Of a DNA stretch of 64,000 bases, positions 54,728 to 63,575 are shown piece by piece. The notes under the pieces are model-generated. The model saw only the letters and a list, made by a program, of their open reading frames with translations, was not told where the DNA came from and ran no database searches. Position 1 is the first letter of the stretch. Each line of letters starts with the position of its first letter. This stretch comes from Amycolatopsis granulosa. Lineage in GTDB: Bacteria > Actinomycetota > Actinomycetes > Mycobacteriales > Pseudonocardiaceae. Both the position numbers and the translations under genes were made by a program. The stretch covers positions 3,844,001 through 3,908,000 of the forward strand of contig NZ_JAANOV010000001.1 of the NCBI RefSeq assembly GCF_011758745.1, given 5' to 3'.

Positions 54728-55215
54728 GGTGTGCGAGGTCCCTCCTGGATGTGGAGCCGGTCGCCGCTATCTACTCTTAGTAATGCAACTACCACTCGAT
54801 CGGGTGGAAGTAGTTCACGACCTACGGCGCAGGATTGTGCAGGTCCAACGGTTGCGTCAAGTCCTCGTGAGGTGAACTCGGCCCTGGGCGGGACATTCAC
54901 CCGGGCGGTGTCACAACGCTGTCCCGCTTTCCGGACGGCGAGGTTGACACCGGGCAGACGGCTCTCGCGCGGTGCCGGCCGCGTGACGCTCGTCTCTCAC
55001 CCGGTGGGGCTGTTGGTGATATTTCGTCATCCTCCAGGGAGGCAAACTTCGTGGTGAGGGCTTTTTGCCCGCTTCCTTTTCGTCCCCGCAGCCGATAGCC
55101 TCTACCCCCGATCGGGTGGGCTCGTGTTAACCATTCACGTTCTGGTTCCGAGTCCGTGGAGCCCGAGAGCGGAAACGCGGAAACTGGACAGCTCGAACCG
55201 GGAAGGAAGTCCTCG
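54728..55215. other. 488-bp divergent intergenic region
   Basis: Between gluB (minus) and cvnA (plus) I find no gene. It contains an imperfect palindrome CCACTCGATCGGGTGG at 54792-54807 and the 11-bp CGATCGGGTGG again at 55109-55119. Both promoters must lie here. Confidence 0.6.
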
Positions 55216-58143
55216 GTGCCCCAGCCCACGAGCGGGGAGCGCGGTCGCAAGGCAGTGTCCCCGGCGGAGTCGCCTGTCGCGCAGAGTGACGAAAGCAGTG
55301 CGCAGGACAACGCGATCGGAGCATCGACCGGCGGTGAGCGCGCTCGCCGGGTCCGCGGTCTCGCCAACTGGCGCGTCAGTGCCAAGATCGCCGCCGTGGT
55401 CGCCGTTCCGACGGCGGCCGCGCTGTCGCTGGCCGGCCTGCGCGTGTACGACAGCTTCGCGACGATGACCGTCTACCAGCACGCCGAGCAGCGGATCGAG
55501 CTCGGCCGGAAAGTCGCCGCCGAGGTGGACGCGCTGCAGCGCGAGCGGGACGCGATGTCGGCCTGGATCGCCTCCGGCCGCCCCGGCGACCGGGCCGAGC
55601 TCGACGGCGCGATCAGCACCGCGGAGCGGGCGGCCGACACCGTGCGCGGTGCGGTCAAGGAGGTCGTCGCGATCAGCGACGGGGTCACCTCCGCGCGCTA
55701 CCAGCAGGGCCTGGCGCGGCTCGACGGGCTGAGCCAGCTGCGGTCCTCGGCCGGCGCCACGGACTTCCCGAGCCTGGCCGCCCAGGCCGGGTACACCGGG
55801 GTGATCGACGCGCTCCAGCTGATCGCCGACGAGTTCGACGCCGACGTCACCGACCAGGGCCTGCAGGACCGCCACGCGGCGCTCGGGTTCCTCGCCGATG
55901 CCAAGGAGTACTCCGCCCAGCAGAACTCCTACCTGCGCAGCGCCGCGATCCGCGGCAAGTTCGACCCCGCGGAGCTGAAGAACCTGACCACGGCGCAGTC
56001 GAACCTGGTCGCCGCCATCGACCGGTTCAACGCCGTCGCGACCCCGCAGGCCCAGCTGGACTACTCGACCAGCCTGTCCGGCCCGCAGGTCTCGGAGCGG
56101 TTCACGCTGCAGCAGCTGGCGTTGCTGCGTGCGCAGGTGAACCCGCCGCTGCCGCTGGCCATCGACCCGGCCGCGGTGGCGCAGTCCTCGTCCGAGACGC
56201 TCGGCCTGATCAGCCAGGTCCAGAACCGGTTGCTGGACGACGCCGCCGTCTACACCGACGGGCTCATCGGCGACCAGCAGCGGAACCTGCTGATCACGGT
56301 CGCGACGATCCTCGCCGGGATGCTGATCGTGCTGGCGCTGATGTACGTCGTGGCGCGTTCCCTGATCCGGCCGCTGCGCACGTTGCGCACCACGGCCCTG
56401 CAGGTCGCCGAGGTGCACCTGCCGGAGGCGGTGGAGCGGATCATGCACGACGCCGATCCGGCGGCCGCCGCGAAGGCGATCGACCCGGTGCCGGTGGACA
56501 CCACCGAGGAGATCGGGCAGGTGGCCCGCTCCTTCGAGGTGGTGCACGGGCAGGCGGTCCGCCTCGCCGCGGAGCAGGCCCTGCTGCGCGAGAACGTCAA
56601 CGGCATCTTCGTCAACCTCTCCCGCCGGTCGCAGCGCCTGGTGGAACGCCAGCTCGCGGTGATCGACCTGCTGGAGGCCGACGAGCAGGATCCCGACCAC
56701 CTGGCGAGCCTGTTCGAACTGGACCACCTGGCGACCCGCCTGCGCCGCAACGGCGAGAGCCTGCTGGTGCTCTCCGGGGCAGGGCTGAGCAAATCGATGC
56801 CGAAGCCGGTCTCCGCCGCGGACGTGATCGGTGCCGCGGTGTCCGAGATCGAGCAGTACGCGCGGGTCGACGTCGGCGCGATCCCCGACGTCGCCGTCCG
56901 CGGTCCCTCGGTGCACGACCTGGTGCACCTGCTCGCCGAACTGCTCGACAACGCCACCTACTTCTCCGAACCGGAGACGAAGGTCAGCGTGCGGGCGGTG
57001 GTGACCCGCAAGAAGGCGCTCGCCGTCCAGATCACCGACCGCGGGGTCGGTATGTCGTCCGACCAGATCGCCGAGGCCAACAAGCGTCTCGCGGACCCGC
57101 CGGACCTGGACGTCTCGGTGACCCGGCGGATGGGGCTGTACGTGGTCGCGCGACTGGCCCAGCGGCACGGCATCGAGGTGCGCCTGCGGGAGAACGAGGA
57201 CATCGACGGCGGCGTGATCGCGCGCGTCGTCGTGCCGCCGGACCTGCTAGGCCCCGTCGCGCGTGAGCCGTTGCCGCGCGCCGGGGAGGTGTCCTCGCCC
57301 AGCCTGCCCCCGGTCCCGGCCCAGCGCACACCGGCCAACGTGAGGCGCCGCGAGGCCGCGCCGGACCAGGCACAGCCCGCGGCGCTGCCCCCGCTCGACC
57401 AGCCGATCAGCCTCGACGACCTGGTGGCCGGCTCGTCCGACGCCGCCTACCTCAGCCTGGGGAAACCGGGCGCCAGGCAGCCGGAGCCGGAGGTCACCGG
57501 CTCCCGGCCGGAGCAGCCGGACCAGTTCTCCGCCCTCACGCTGCCCCGCCGCGAGCCGCAGTACGTGCCGGTGACCGAGCCGCCGGTGGAGCAGCCGTCG
57601 CCGGCGGACGAAAGCATCTTCGACGACGACGTGCCCACCAAGCGCCTGCCGATCTACCAGTCGGTTGTGTCGAGGTGGTTCAGTGCGGAGGGCGAGGACC
57701 CCGGCGCCGTGACCGGCAACCTCGACGAAGAGCCCCCGCCGGCAACCGAGGCCACCCCGCAGGCCGAGGACAAAAGCGGGGATCTTTGGCACAGTGTGTC
57801 CGACGAAGGCTGGCGCGCGGCGCAGTCCCTGCTGGAGTCCCGGGCGGAGGAGATCACTCCGGCCGGGCTTCCGAAGCGGGTGCCGAACGCTCATCTCGTC
57901 CCCGGCTCGATCCCGGTGGGCGAGACCGGCGCCTTCACCGACACGACCGCCGGCACGCCGGGGCAGGGCGCGCTGGCCCGCTCCGCCGAGGCGGCGCGGG
58001 AACGGATGGCGAGCTTCCAGCGCGGCTACGTCAGCGGCAGGCACGCGCTGCAGGAGACCACCCCGGGACGCCGCGACCAGGGCGACCCGGTGAGTGGCGG
58101 GGAATCCGCCCCGCCGGACGAGGCAGTGAGGAGCGAAGAGTGA
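55216..58143 (+). CDS. cvnA: Conservon sensor kinase CvnA
   Basis: About 975 residues, the same architecture as the orphan kinase: helix one (IAAVVAVPTAAALSLAGL), NIT-like sensor (VDALQRERDAMSAWIASG), helix two (NLLITVATILAGMLIVLALM), HAMP-like linker, HATPase_c with N box AELLDNATYFSEPE and G box DRGVGMSSDQI. A Pro-rich tail carries PTKRLPIYQSVVSRWF and ends near RMASFQRGYVSGRHA. GTG 55216 has GGAAGGA 8 nt upstream; GTG 55156 would add 20 residues. The last 4 nt overlap cvnB (GTGA). Confidence 0.93.
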   Translation: MPQPTSGERGRKAVSPAESPVAQSDESSAQDNAIGASTGGERARRVRGLANWRVSAKIAAVVAVPTAAALSLAGLRVYDSFATMTVYQHAEQRIELGRKVAAEVDALQRERDAMSAWIASGRPGDRAELDGAISTAERAADTVRGAVKEVVAISDGVTSARYQQGLARLDGLSQLRSSAGATDFPSLAAQAGYTGVIDALQLIADEFDADVTDQGLQDRHAALGFLADAKEYSAQQNSYLRSAAIRGKFDPAELKNLTTAQSNLVAAIDRFNAVATPQAQLDYSTSLSGPQVSERFTLQQLALLRAQVNPPLPLAIDPAAVAQSSSETLGLISQVQNRLLDDAAVYTDGLIGDQQRNLLITVATILAGMLIVLALMYVVARSLIRPLRTLRTTALQVAEVHLPEAVERIMHDADPAAAAKAIDPVPVDTTEEIGQVARSFEVVHGQAVRLAAEQALLRENVNGIFVNLSRRSQRLVERQLAVIDLLEADEQDPDHLASLFELDHLATRLRRNGESLLVLSGAGLSKSMPKPVSAADVIGAAVSEIEQYARVDVGAIPDVAVRGPSVHDLVHLLAELLDNATYFSEPETKVSVRAVVTRKKALAVQITDRGVGMSSDQIAEANKRLADPPDLDVSVTRRMGLYVVARLAQRHGIEVRLRENEDIDGGVIARVVVPPDLLGPVAREPLPRAGEVSSPSLPPVPAQRTPANVRRREAAPDQAQPAALPPLDQPISLDDLVAGSSDAAYLSLGKPGARQPEPEVTGSRPEQPDQFSALTLPRREPQYVPVTEPPVEQPSPADESIFDDDVPTKRLPIYQSVVSRWFSAEGEDPGAVTGNLDEEPPPATEATPQAEDKSGDLWHSVSDEGWRAAQSLLESRAEEITPAGLPKRVPNAHLVPGSIPVGETGAFTDTTAGTPGQGALARSAEAARERMASFQRGYVSGRHALQETTPGRRDQGDPVSGGESAPPDEAVRSEE

Positions 58144-58592
58144 CTCGGGCGGGATCGCTACAGCCGGAAGGCTCGACGCCGCAGGCGCCGCGGAACGGTT
58201 TCGCGTGGCTGATCACGGACTTCGTGCACCGCGTGCCCGGTGCCGCGCACGCCGTCGTGGTGTCCGCGGACGGGCTGCTGCTGGCCGCGTCGCGGGGGCT
58301 GCCGAAGGACCGCGCGGACCAGCTGGCCGCGGTGGCGTCCGGGCTGACCAGTCTGGCGCGGGGCGCGGCGAAGGTGTTCGAGGGCGGCCCGGTGGCGCAG
58401 ACCGTGGTGGAGATGGCCAACGGTTTCCTGTTCCTCATGGCGGTGTCGGACGGGTCGTGCCTGGCCGTTCTCGGGTCTCCGGACAGCGACATCGGCCTCG
58501 TGGTGTACGAAATGACGCTTCTGGTGGACCGGGTCGGCCAGCAGATGACGCCCGAAATGCGGGCACAGCTCCAAGGAGCCGCGCGCGGTTGA
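58140..58592 (+). CDS. cvnB: Conservon roadblock/LC7 protein CvnB
   Basis: A 150-residue protein with one Roadblock/LC7 domain: [34 protein letters not shown] and SCLAVLGSPDSDIGLVVYEM. In conservons CvnB acts with CvnC and the GTPase CvnD at the membrane under CvnA. Starts GTG 58140, overlapping cvnA by 4 nt. Confidence 0.95.
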   Translation: MTRAGSLQPEGSTPQAPRNGFAWLITDFVHRVPGAAHAVVVSADGLLLAASRGLPKDRADQLAAVASGLTSLARGAAKVFEGGPVAQTVVEMANGFLFLMAVSDGSCLAVLGSPDSDIGLVVYEMTLLVDRVGQQMTPEMRAQLQGAARG

Positions 58593-58619
58593 GCGCGCCG
58601 GGCACGAGAGGGACTGCAA

Positions 58620-59324
58620 GTGGACGGTGGGCAGCCGGCGGGCGTGGGCCCGGGACGGCTGGACGGCGACGCCGAGGCCGCCTGGCCGGACGAGTCGGCG
58701 GCGACCGAGGACTGGACCGCGTTCCGGGCCAAGGTCGACCGCGCCTGGCGCCTGCGCCGGGCCGGGGCGGGCGAACGGCGCTCCGGTGTCCTGAGCGATC
58801 CCGAGCCGCCCGGCTACCAGGCGACCGAGTACCCGGCGGGCGAGCGGCTCATCGCCGGCCCGGCCGCCGAGCTGTTCGGGGACTCCGGCGTGCCGTTGGC
58901 CCCGGCCGGTGAGCTGCCGCCCGCGCCGACCGTGCAGAGCCACCCGAGTTTCCCGCCGGTACCGGCGCCGGTGACCGCGGAGGAATCGTCCGGTCTGGTC
59001 CGCCCCTACTTCCGCACACGGGGCCGGACCCGGCCCAGCTACGATCTGGCGATCGAAGCACTCGTCTCGACCAGCGAGCGGGGACGGATGCTCGACCGGG
59101 TGCGAGTGCCCGAGCACCGGTCCATCTGCGGCCTGTGCCTGGACACGCGCTCCGTGGCGGAGGTGGCGGCGTACCTGCGCATGCCCCTCGGAGTCGCGCG
59201 GGTGCTGATCGGCGACGTCGTCGATCTCGGCCTGGTCCTGGTCCATTCCACGACGTCGGTCGTCGGCGATCGTCCCGGTATCGAGTTCATGGAGAGGGTG
59301 CTCAGTGGGCTTCGGAGAATTTGA
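58620..59324 (+). CDS. cvnC: Conservon DUF742 protein CvnC
   Basis: A 234-residue DUF742 protein. The first ~110 residues are a variable Pro/Gly-rich extension; the conserved domain starts at SGLVRPYFRTRGRTRPSYDL and includes ALVSTSERGRM, RSICGLCLDTRSVAEVAAYL and GVARVLIGDVVDLGLVLVH, resembling a winged helix. Starts GTG 58620, 27 nt after cvnB; its end overlaps cvnD by 20 nt. Confidence 0.94.
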   Translation: MDGGQPAGVGPGRLDGDAEAAWPDESAATEDWTAFRAKVDRAWRLRRAGAGERRSGVLSDPEPPGYQATEYPAGERLIAGPAAELFGDSGVPLAPAGELPPAPTVQSHPSFPPVPAPVTAEESSGLVRPYFRTRGRTRPSYDLAIEALVSTSERGRMLDRVRVPEHRSICGLCLDTRSVAEVAAYLRMPLGVARVLIGDVVDLGLVLVHSTTSVVGDRPGIEFMERVLSGLRRI

Positions 59325-59913
59325 CTCCGACGCGAACACGTCGGCGGCGACGGGACCGACGCAGTCGGCCAAGATCGTCGTGGCCGGCGGCTTCGGTGTG
59401 GGCAAGACGACGCTGGTCGGCGCGGTCTCGGAGATCGACCCGCTGACCACCGAGGCGGTGATGACCGAGGCCAGCGTGTCGGTGGACGACACGACCGCCA
59501 CCCCGAACAAGACGACCACCACGGTCGCGATGGACTTCGGACGGCTCACGCTGGGCGACGACCTGGTGCTCTACGTCTTCGGCACGCCCGGTCAGCACCG
59601 CTTCTGGTTCATGTGGGACGACCTGGCCGTCGGCGCGATCGGCGCGGTCGTGCTGGTCGACACGCGGCGCCTGGCGGACGCGTTCCCGTCGATCGACTTC
59701 TTCGAGAACCGGAAGCTGCCCTACATCGTGGCGATCAACTGCTTCGACCGGCTGCTGCACCACCAGATCGAGGACGTCCGGCAGGCGCTGACGATCTCCG
59801 AATCGGTGCCGATCATCGCGTGCGACGCGCGGGAGCGGGAGTCGGCCAAGCAGGTGCTGATCACCGTGGTCGAGCACGCGATCAACCGGGACCGCGAGTT
59901 GCAGCCGGGGTGA
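59305..59913 (+). CDS. cvnD: Conservon GTPase CvnD
   Basis: A 202-residue small GTPase of the CvnD (MglA/Rab-like) group. G1 is [13 protein letters not shown]3 is VFGTPGQHRFWF and the G4-equivalent is INCFDR, where Asn-Cys-Phe-Asp replaces Asn-Lys-x-Asp. It is the output switch of the conservon. GTG 59305 lies 20 nt inside cvnC, a tight overlap. Confidence 0.95.
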   Translation: MGFGEFDSDANTSAATGPTQSAKIVVAGGFGVGKTTLVGAVSEIDPLTTEAVMTEASVSVDDTTATPNKTTTTVAMDFGRLTLGDDLVLYVFGTPGQHRFWFMWDDLAVGAIGAVVLVDTRRLADAFPSIDFFENRKLPYIVAINCFDRLLHHQIEDVRQALTISESVPIIACDARERESAKQVLITVVEHAINRDRELQPG

Positions 59914-59958
59914 TCGGGTAACCGTGCGGCCGGAAGGGTGAATCGCTGTGAGATCACC

Positions 59959-59978
59959 CCGGGCGGGCGACCGCCCGG
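59959..59978 (+). terminator. Hairpin with GCGA loop after cvnD
   Basis: CCGGGCGG at 59959-59966 and CCGCCCGG at 59971-59978 flank a GCGA tetraloop (a GNRA type). It lies in the 128-bp gap between cvnD and the second roadblock gene and may end or attenuate the transcript. Confidence 0.5.
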
Positions 59979-60041
59979 ACCAGGTTCGGCAATACCCTGG
60001 TCGGAATAATCGCAGAACAGGCTCGACCGGTGAGGAGGCAC

Positions 60042-60464
60042 ATGACGGCATCGGCACAGCAGTCGAGCAGCTTCGGCTGGCTGGTCACCGACTTCGTGCG
60101 ACGGGTCCCGGGCGCGGCGCACGCCGTGGTCGTCTCCGCGGACGGTCTGTTGCTGGCCGGTTCGGAGGGGCTGCCCAAGGACCGGGCGGACCAGCTGGCC
60201 GCGGTCGCCTCCGGCCTGGTGAGCCTGACCACGGGCGCGGCGCGCTGCTTCGAGGCGGGGTACGTGAACCAGACGGTCGTCGAGATGGAGCGCGGGTACC
60301 TGTTCCTGATGGGGATCAGCGACGGGTCCTGCCTGGCCGTGCTGGGCGCGCCGAACTCCGACATCGGGACGGTGGCGTACGAGATGACGCTGCTCGTCGA
60401 CCGGGTCGGGATGCAGATGACGCCGGAGCTGCGCAGCCGGCTGCAGGGTGGCGTGCGGGCATGA
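60042..60464 (+). CDS. Second roadblock/LC7 protein (CvnB paralogue)
   Basis: A 140-residue single-domain protein closely similar to the first Cvn[59 protein letters not shown] 60042 follows GAGGAGG. It overlaps the next gene by 4 nt (ATGA). There is no cvnA before it, so it may use the kinase of the first conservon or the orphan at 49.6 kb. Confidence 0.94.
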   Translation: MTASAQQSSSFGWLVTDFVRRVPGAAHAVVVSADGLLLAGSEGLPKDRADQLAAVASGLVSLTTGAARCFEAGYVNQTVVEMERGYLFLMGISDGSCLAVLGAPNSDIGTVAYEMTLLVDRVGMQMTPELRSRLQGGVRA

Positions 60465-61024
60465 AGGGCGTGTCGAACGGGGCCGACGCCTGGGACCGGT
60501 TGCACCAGGGGACCGACCGCGAGGGACTGGACTCGCCGGCGCGATTCGTGCTGACCAAGAAGCCGGTGGTGCTCCAGGTGCGGACGCCGGTGCGGCCGAC
60601 ACCGGCGGCGGCACGCGGTGCCGTGGGAGTGGCCGGGCCCGGGATGCCGCCCGCGCAGTCCCGTGGCGGCGTGGCGTCGGTCCGCACGCGCACGATGATG
60701 CGGCCGTACGCCCGCACGGGTGGCCGCACCAAACCGGACTACGAGCTGGCGCTGGAAGCGCTGGTGTCGACGACCGACCGGGGGCGGGTGCCGCAGGCCG
60801 TGACCGGCGTGCAGCACCGGCGGATCTGCGGGTTGTGCGTGGAACCGCGGTCGATCGCCGAGATCGCCGCGTACCTGGACCTGCCGCTGAACGTGGTGAA
60901 GGTGCTCGTCAGCGACCTGGACAACGCCGGGTTGGTGCTGATCCACCAGTCCGGGCTGTGTTTCGGGGACCGCTCCTCACGGGAGTTCATGGACCGGGTG
61001 CTGCAGGGTCTGCGCCGTCTCTGA
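60461..61024 (+). CDS. Second DUF742 protein (CvnC paralogue)
   Basis: A 187-residue protein with the DUF742 core [49 protein letters not shown] and [19 protein letters not shown]. The N-terminal extension is shorter than in CvnC. Coupled to the roadblock gene. No GTPase gene follows; a hairpin and a convergent gene come next. Confidence 0.93.
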   Translation: MKGVSNGADAWDRLHQGTDREGLDSPARFVLTKKPVVLQVRTPVRPTPAAARGAVGVAGPGMPPAQSRGGVASVRTRTMMRPYARTGGRTKPDYELALEALVSTTDRGRVPQAVTGVQHRRICGLCVEPRSIAEIAAYLDLPLNVVKVLVSDLDNAGLVLIHQSGLCFGDRSSREFMDRVLQGLRRL

Positions 61025-61047
61025 GTGGTCCCGGCCGGGGCCACTCA
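61022..61047. terminator. Hairpin between convergent genes
   Basis: TGAGTGGTCCCGG at 61022-61034 and CCGGGGCCACTCA at 61035-61047 form an inverted repeat with one wobble pair and minimal loop. It spans the stop codons of both the DUF742 gene and the convergent helicase-associated gene. Confidence 0.75.
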
Positions 61048-63279
61048 GTCGTCCACCAGGGCCGCCGAGGTGATCCGGTGCAACGGGTACCGCTCGTCGT
61101 CGGTGCTGGTCAGCACCCCGCCGCCGACGTGCGCGGGTGTGACGATCCGCTGGCTCGCCGTGCCGTGGGCGTCCACGTACCCGATCCAGACCTCGCGCCG
61201 TTCGCGGTGGGCGCGAGCCAGCAGCGCCATCGTCGCCGCGGTGTCGAAACCCCCGCCGCCTCCGGGCAGGCGCACCGTCGCGCCCTTGCGGCTCGCCGCG
61301 GCGCGGTCGCCGGCCCGGATGTGGGCCACCACTGACGCCGCCTGGTCACCGCTCAACCCGGACGGCTCCGGAATCACGCGCCGCGTCGCGCGCGGCCGGG
61401 CGGGGATCCGCCGCCCGGACGGCCGCAGGTCCACCACCCGGCCGTCCGGTCCCTCGGCGGCGGGTGCGAAACCGGCCGCGCGCAGCCCGTCCAGCACCTC
61501 GGCCAGGGGATACGGGCTGATCAACACGGTCGCGGCGATCTTGCGCAGCTCGTAGTCGTCGGAGACGGGGTTGCTGAGCACCTCGGTCAGCAGCACCTCG
61601 TCGTCGCAGCGCAGGAACGATCCGGCCGCCCCGCCGCGGAGCCTGCCGTGCCGCCGGGCGACGTCGTCGATCAGGTAGGTCAGCGACTGCGGCACCTCGG
61701 TGGCGGACCGCTTCCGGAACAGTTCGTGCAGCTCGTCGGCGGTGCGGCCGGTGTCCAGCGCGCGCCGCACGGACGCCTCGGTGATCCGGTACACCGTCGC
61801 GTGCCCGGCGGACTCGACGTCGGCCACCGCGGCGATCTCGGTGGCCAGGTCCATCTCCAGCGGGCCCGGGGCGACCACCGTCAGATCCGCCTGGACCAGC
61901 ACGTGCCCGATCGGCTTGGGCATCGCGTCGTACATCGCGTTGAGGGCGCCCGCCCGGTCGCCGTCCAGCAGCGCCGCCGCGGCCGTGGTCAGTGCACCCA
62001 GCGCGATCACGCCGAGCGCGGACGCTTCGGCGTAGGTCCACCGCACTGCTTCGTCCCGCAACCGGCCACCCCGCCGCGGTGCCCGCCACGCGAGCAGTTC
62101 GACCAGGTCGCCGGCCCCGTGCACCCCCGCGCCGCGGGGCAGCTCGGCGAGCGTGCCGAGCACCCGCCGGCGCACGGCCGGCGCCAGCGGCCGCCGCAGG
62201 TCCTCCGACAGCGGCGCGATCGGCTTGTCCTTCGCGTCGCGCTGACCGGCCAGCGCGGGCAGTCGCGGCAGGTCCAGCCACGCCTCCGCGATGATGACCC
62301 ACCGCTGCGCCGGCTCGGACGCCAGCCACGAGTCGGCGAGCGTTGTCGGTACCCACTCCGGGCTGGTGCTCTGACTGTCCGCGACCAGCCCGGCCGCCAC
62401 GGCCAGCTCGGCGAGCAGCGTCGCCCTGGCGTCGTCGGCGTCCAGCTCACGCGCCAGTTTCCGCAGTTCGCGTACCCCGAGGCCGCCGGCTTTGAGCACC
62501 GGTGGCGGCTGGGCCGACCACTGCGCCAGCAGGGATTCGGTCTGCCGCAGGAACTCCATGGCTTCGCCAGCCGCGGCCTCATCCACTGTGGACTGCTGGT
62601 GCGGGCTGGTCGGCAGCTCCGGCTCGCGCACCGCCTTCGGCGAGCAGATCCGTCCGCCCCGCAGCGCGATCGCCACCTCGCGTGGCAGCTCCACCGTCTC
62701 CTCGTCGCGGCGCAGCAGCAGCCCGCGGGCGAGCAGCTTCTGCACCGGCGTCGCGTCCGCGGCCAGCGACGGTTCGGCGCTCGCGTCCCGGGTACGCCCG
62801 ATCGGCGGACCGGCGGCGAGGGCGGCGAGCACCCCGCGTTCGTCCTCCCCGGCCTCGGCGAGCGCGGACTCGGCGTCCAGGCCGGGGGCGGGCGCGCCGA
62901 GCCCGGCCGGGAAGGGCCCGGCCAGCTCGCGGGCGGTGGGGATGACGCGGAGGGCGTCGTCGCCGCCCCAGGCCAGCAGCCGCGACCGCAGCCGGCCCAC
63001 GGCCGGCCGGACGTCGGCGCCGACCAGCTCGGCGATCCGGTCGAGCGGCACGGCCGCGGTGTCCGCGTCGGCGACGAGCAGGGCGTCGAGCACGGAGAGG
63101 GTGAAGGTGTCCAGGTCCTCCATCGCCCTGGCGACCGATCCGGCGGTGCCGGCACGGGTGGCGAGCACGGTGCTGTCGGACGGCGGCGGGGTCGCCAGGT
63201 CGCGCCTGGCCTGCAGGAGCGCGCCCAGCTCGTCGTCGGACGCGGACCGCAGCCAGTCCGCCAGGGAGGTCGCGGGCAT
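61045..63279 (-). CDS. Helicase-associated (XPB/Ssl2 C-terminal-like) domain protein
   Basis: A 744-residue protein, mostly helical, with repeated winged-helix-like segments; the region IGHVLVQADLTVVAPGPLE to ESAGHATVYRITEASVRRAL resembles the Helicase_C_3 (XPB/Ssl2-like) domain. The C-terminus REVWIGYVDAHGTASQRIV looks like a WYL domain, which often senses nucleic-acid ligands. No Walker motifs, so it is not a helicase itself. In mycobacteria the homologue (Rv0862c, from memory) sits beside XPB; here XPB is 14 kb away. ATG 63279. Confidence 0.85.
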   Translation of the reverse strand: MPATSLADWLRSASDDELGALLQARRDLATPPPSDSTVLATRAGTAGSVARAMEDLDTFTLSVLDALLVADADTAAVPLDRIAELVGADVRPAVGRLRSRLLAWGGDDALRVIPTARELAGPFPAGLGAPAPGLDAESALAEAGEDERGVLAALAAGPPIGRTRDASAEPSLAADATPVQKLLARGLLLRRDEETVELPREVAIALRGGRICSPKAVREPELPTSPHQQSTVDEAAAGEAMEFLRQTESLLAQWSAQPPPVLKAGGLGVRELRKLARELDADDARATLLAELAVAAGLVADSQSTSPEWVPTTLADSWLASEPAQRWVIIAEAWLDLPRLPALAGQRDAKDKPIAPLSEDLRRPLAPAVRRRVLGTLAELPRGAGVHGAGDLVELLAWRAPRRGGRLRDEAVRWTYAEASALGVIALGALTTAAAALLDGDRAGALNAMYDAMPKPIGHVLVQADLTVVAPGPLEMDLATEIAAVADVESAGHATVYRITEASVRRALDTGRTADELHELFRKRSATEVPQSLTYLIDDVARRHGRLRGGAAGSFLRCDDEVLLTEVLSNPVSDDYELRKIAATVLISPYPLAEVLDGLRAAGFAPAAEGPDGRVVDLRPSGRRIPARPRATRRVIPEPSGLSGDQAASVVAHIRAGDRAAASRKGATVRLPGGGGGFDTAATMALLARAHRERREVWIGYVDAHGTASQRIVTPAHVGGGVLTSTDDERYPLHRITSAALVDD

Positions 63280-63367
63280 CACAGGTGAGGATACCCGCCC
63301 TGACCATCGGGTTCGGGCGGCTGTGAGGCAAACTGGGGACCGTAGGTGCCGAGCACTGGAGGATGAA

Positions 63368-63556
63368 GTGGCGAAGGGCGACAAGGACAAGAAGAGCGGT
63401 CGGATCGACCCCAGCTGGCCGCATCTCCCGGATGGCGAGCACCCGGTCACGGAGCTCTCCTCGGACCGCCAGGGCGCGTTGTCGCCGTTCGGGAACGTGA
63501 CGTTCCCCCTCGACGCCGTGCCGTACGTGCACCCCGAGACCGAGATCAACAAGTAG
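63368..63556 (+). CDS. Small uncharacterised protein
   Basis: A 62-residue protein starting GTG 63368 (GGAGGA just upstream): a basic start (AKGDKDKKSGRIDPSW) followed by HLPDGEHPVTEL and FPLDAVPYVHPETEINK. No domain is recognised. Good ribosome site and composition support it. Its position next to the helicase-associated gene resembles Rv0863 in mycobacteria, but I cannot confirm homology. The malic-enzyme gene starts 20 nt later. Confidence 0.7.
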   Translation: MAKGDKDKKSGRIDPSWPHLPDGEHPVTELSSDRQGALSPFGNVTFPLDAVPYVHPETEINK

Positions 63557-63575
63557 ACAGCAGGGGGTAACAGCC

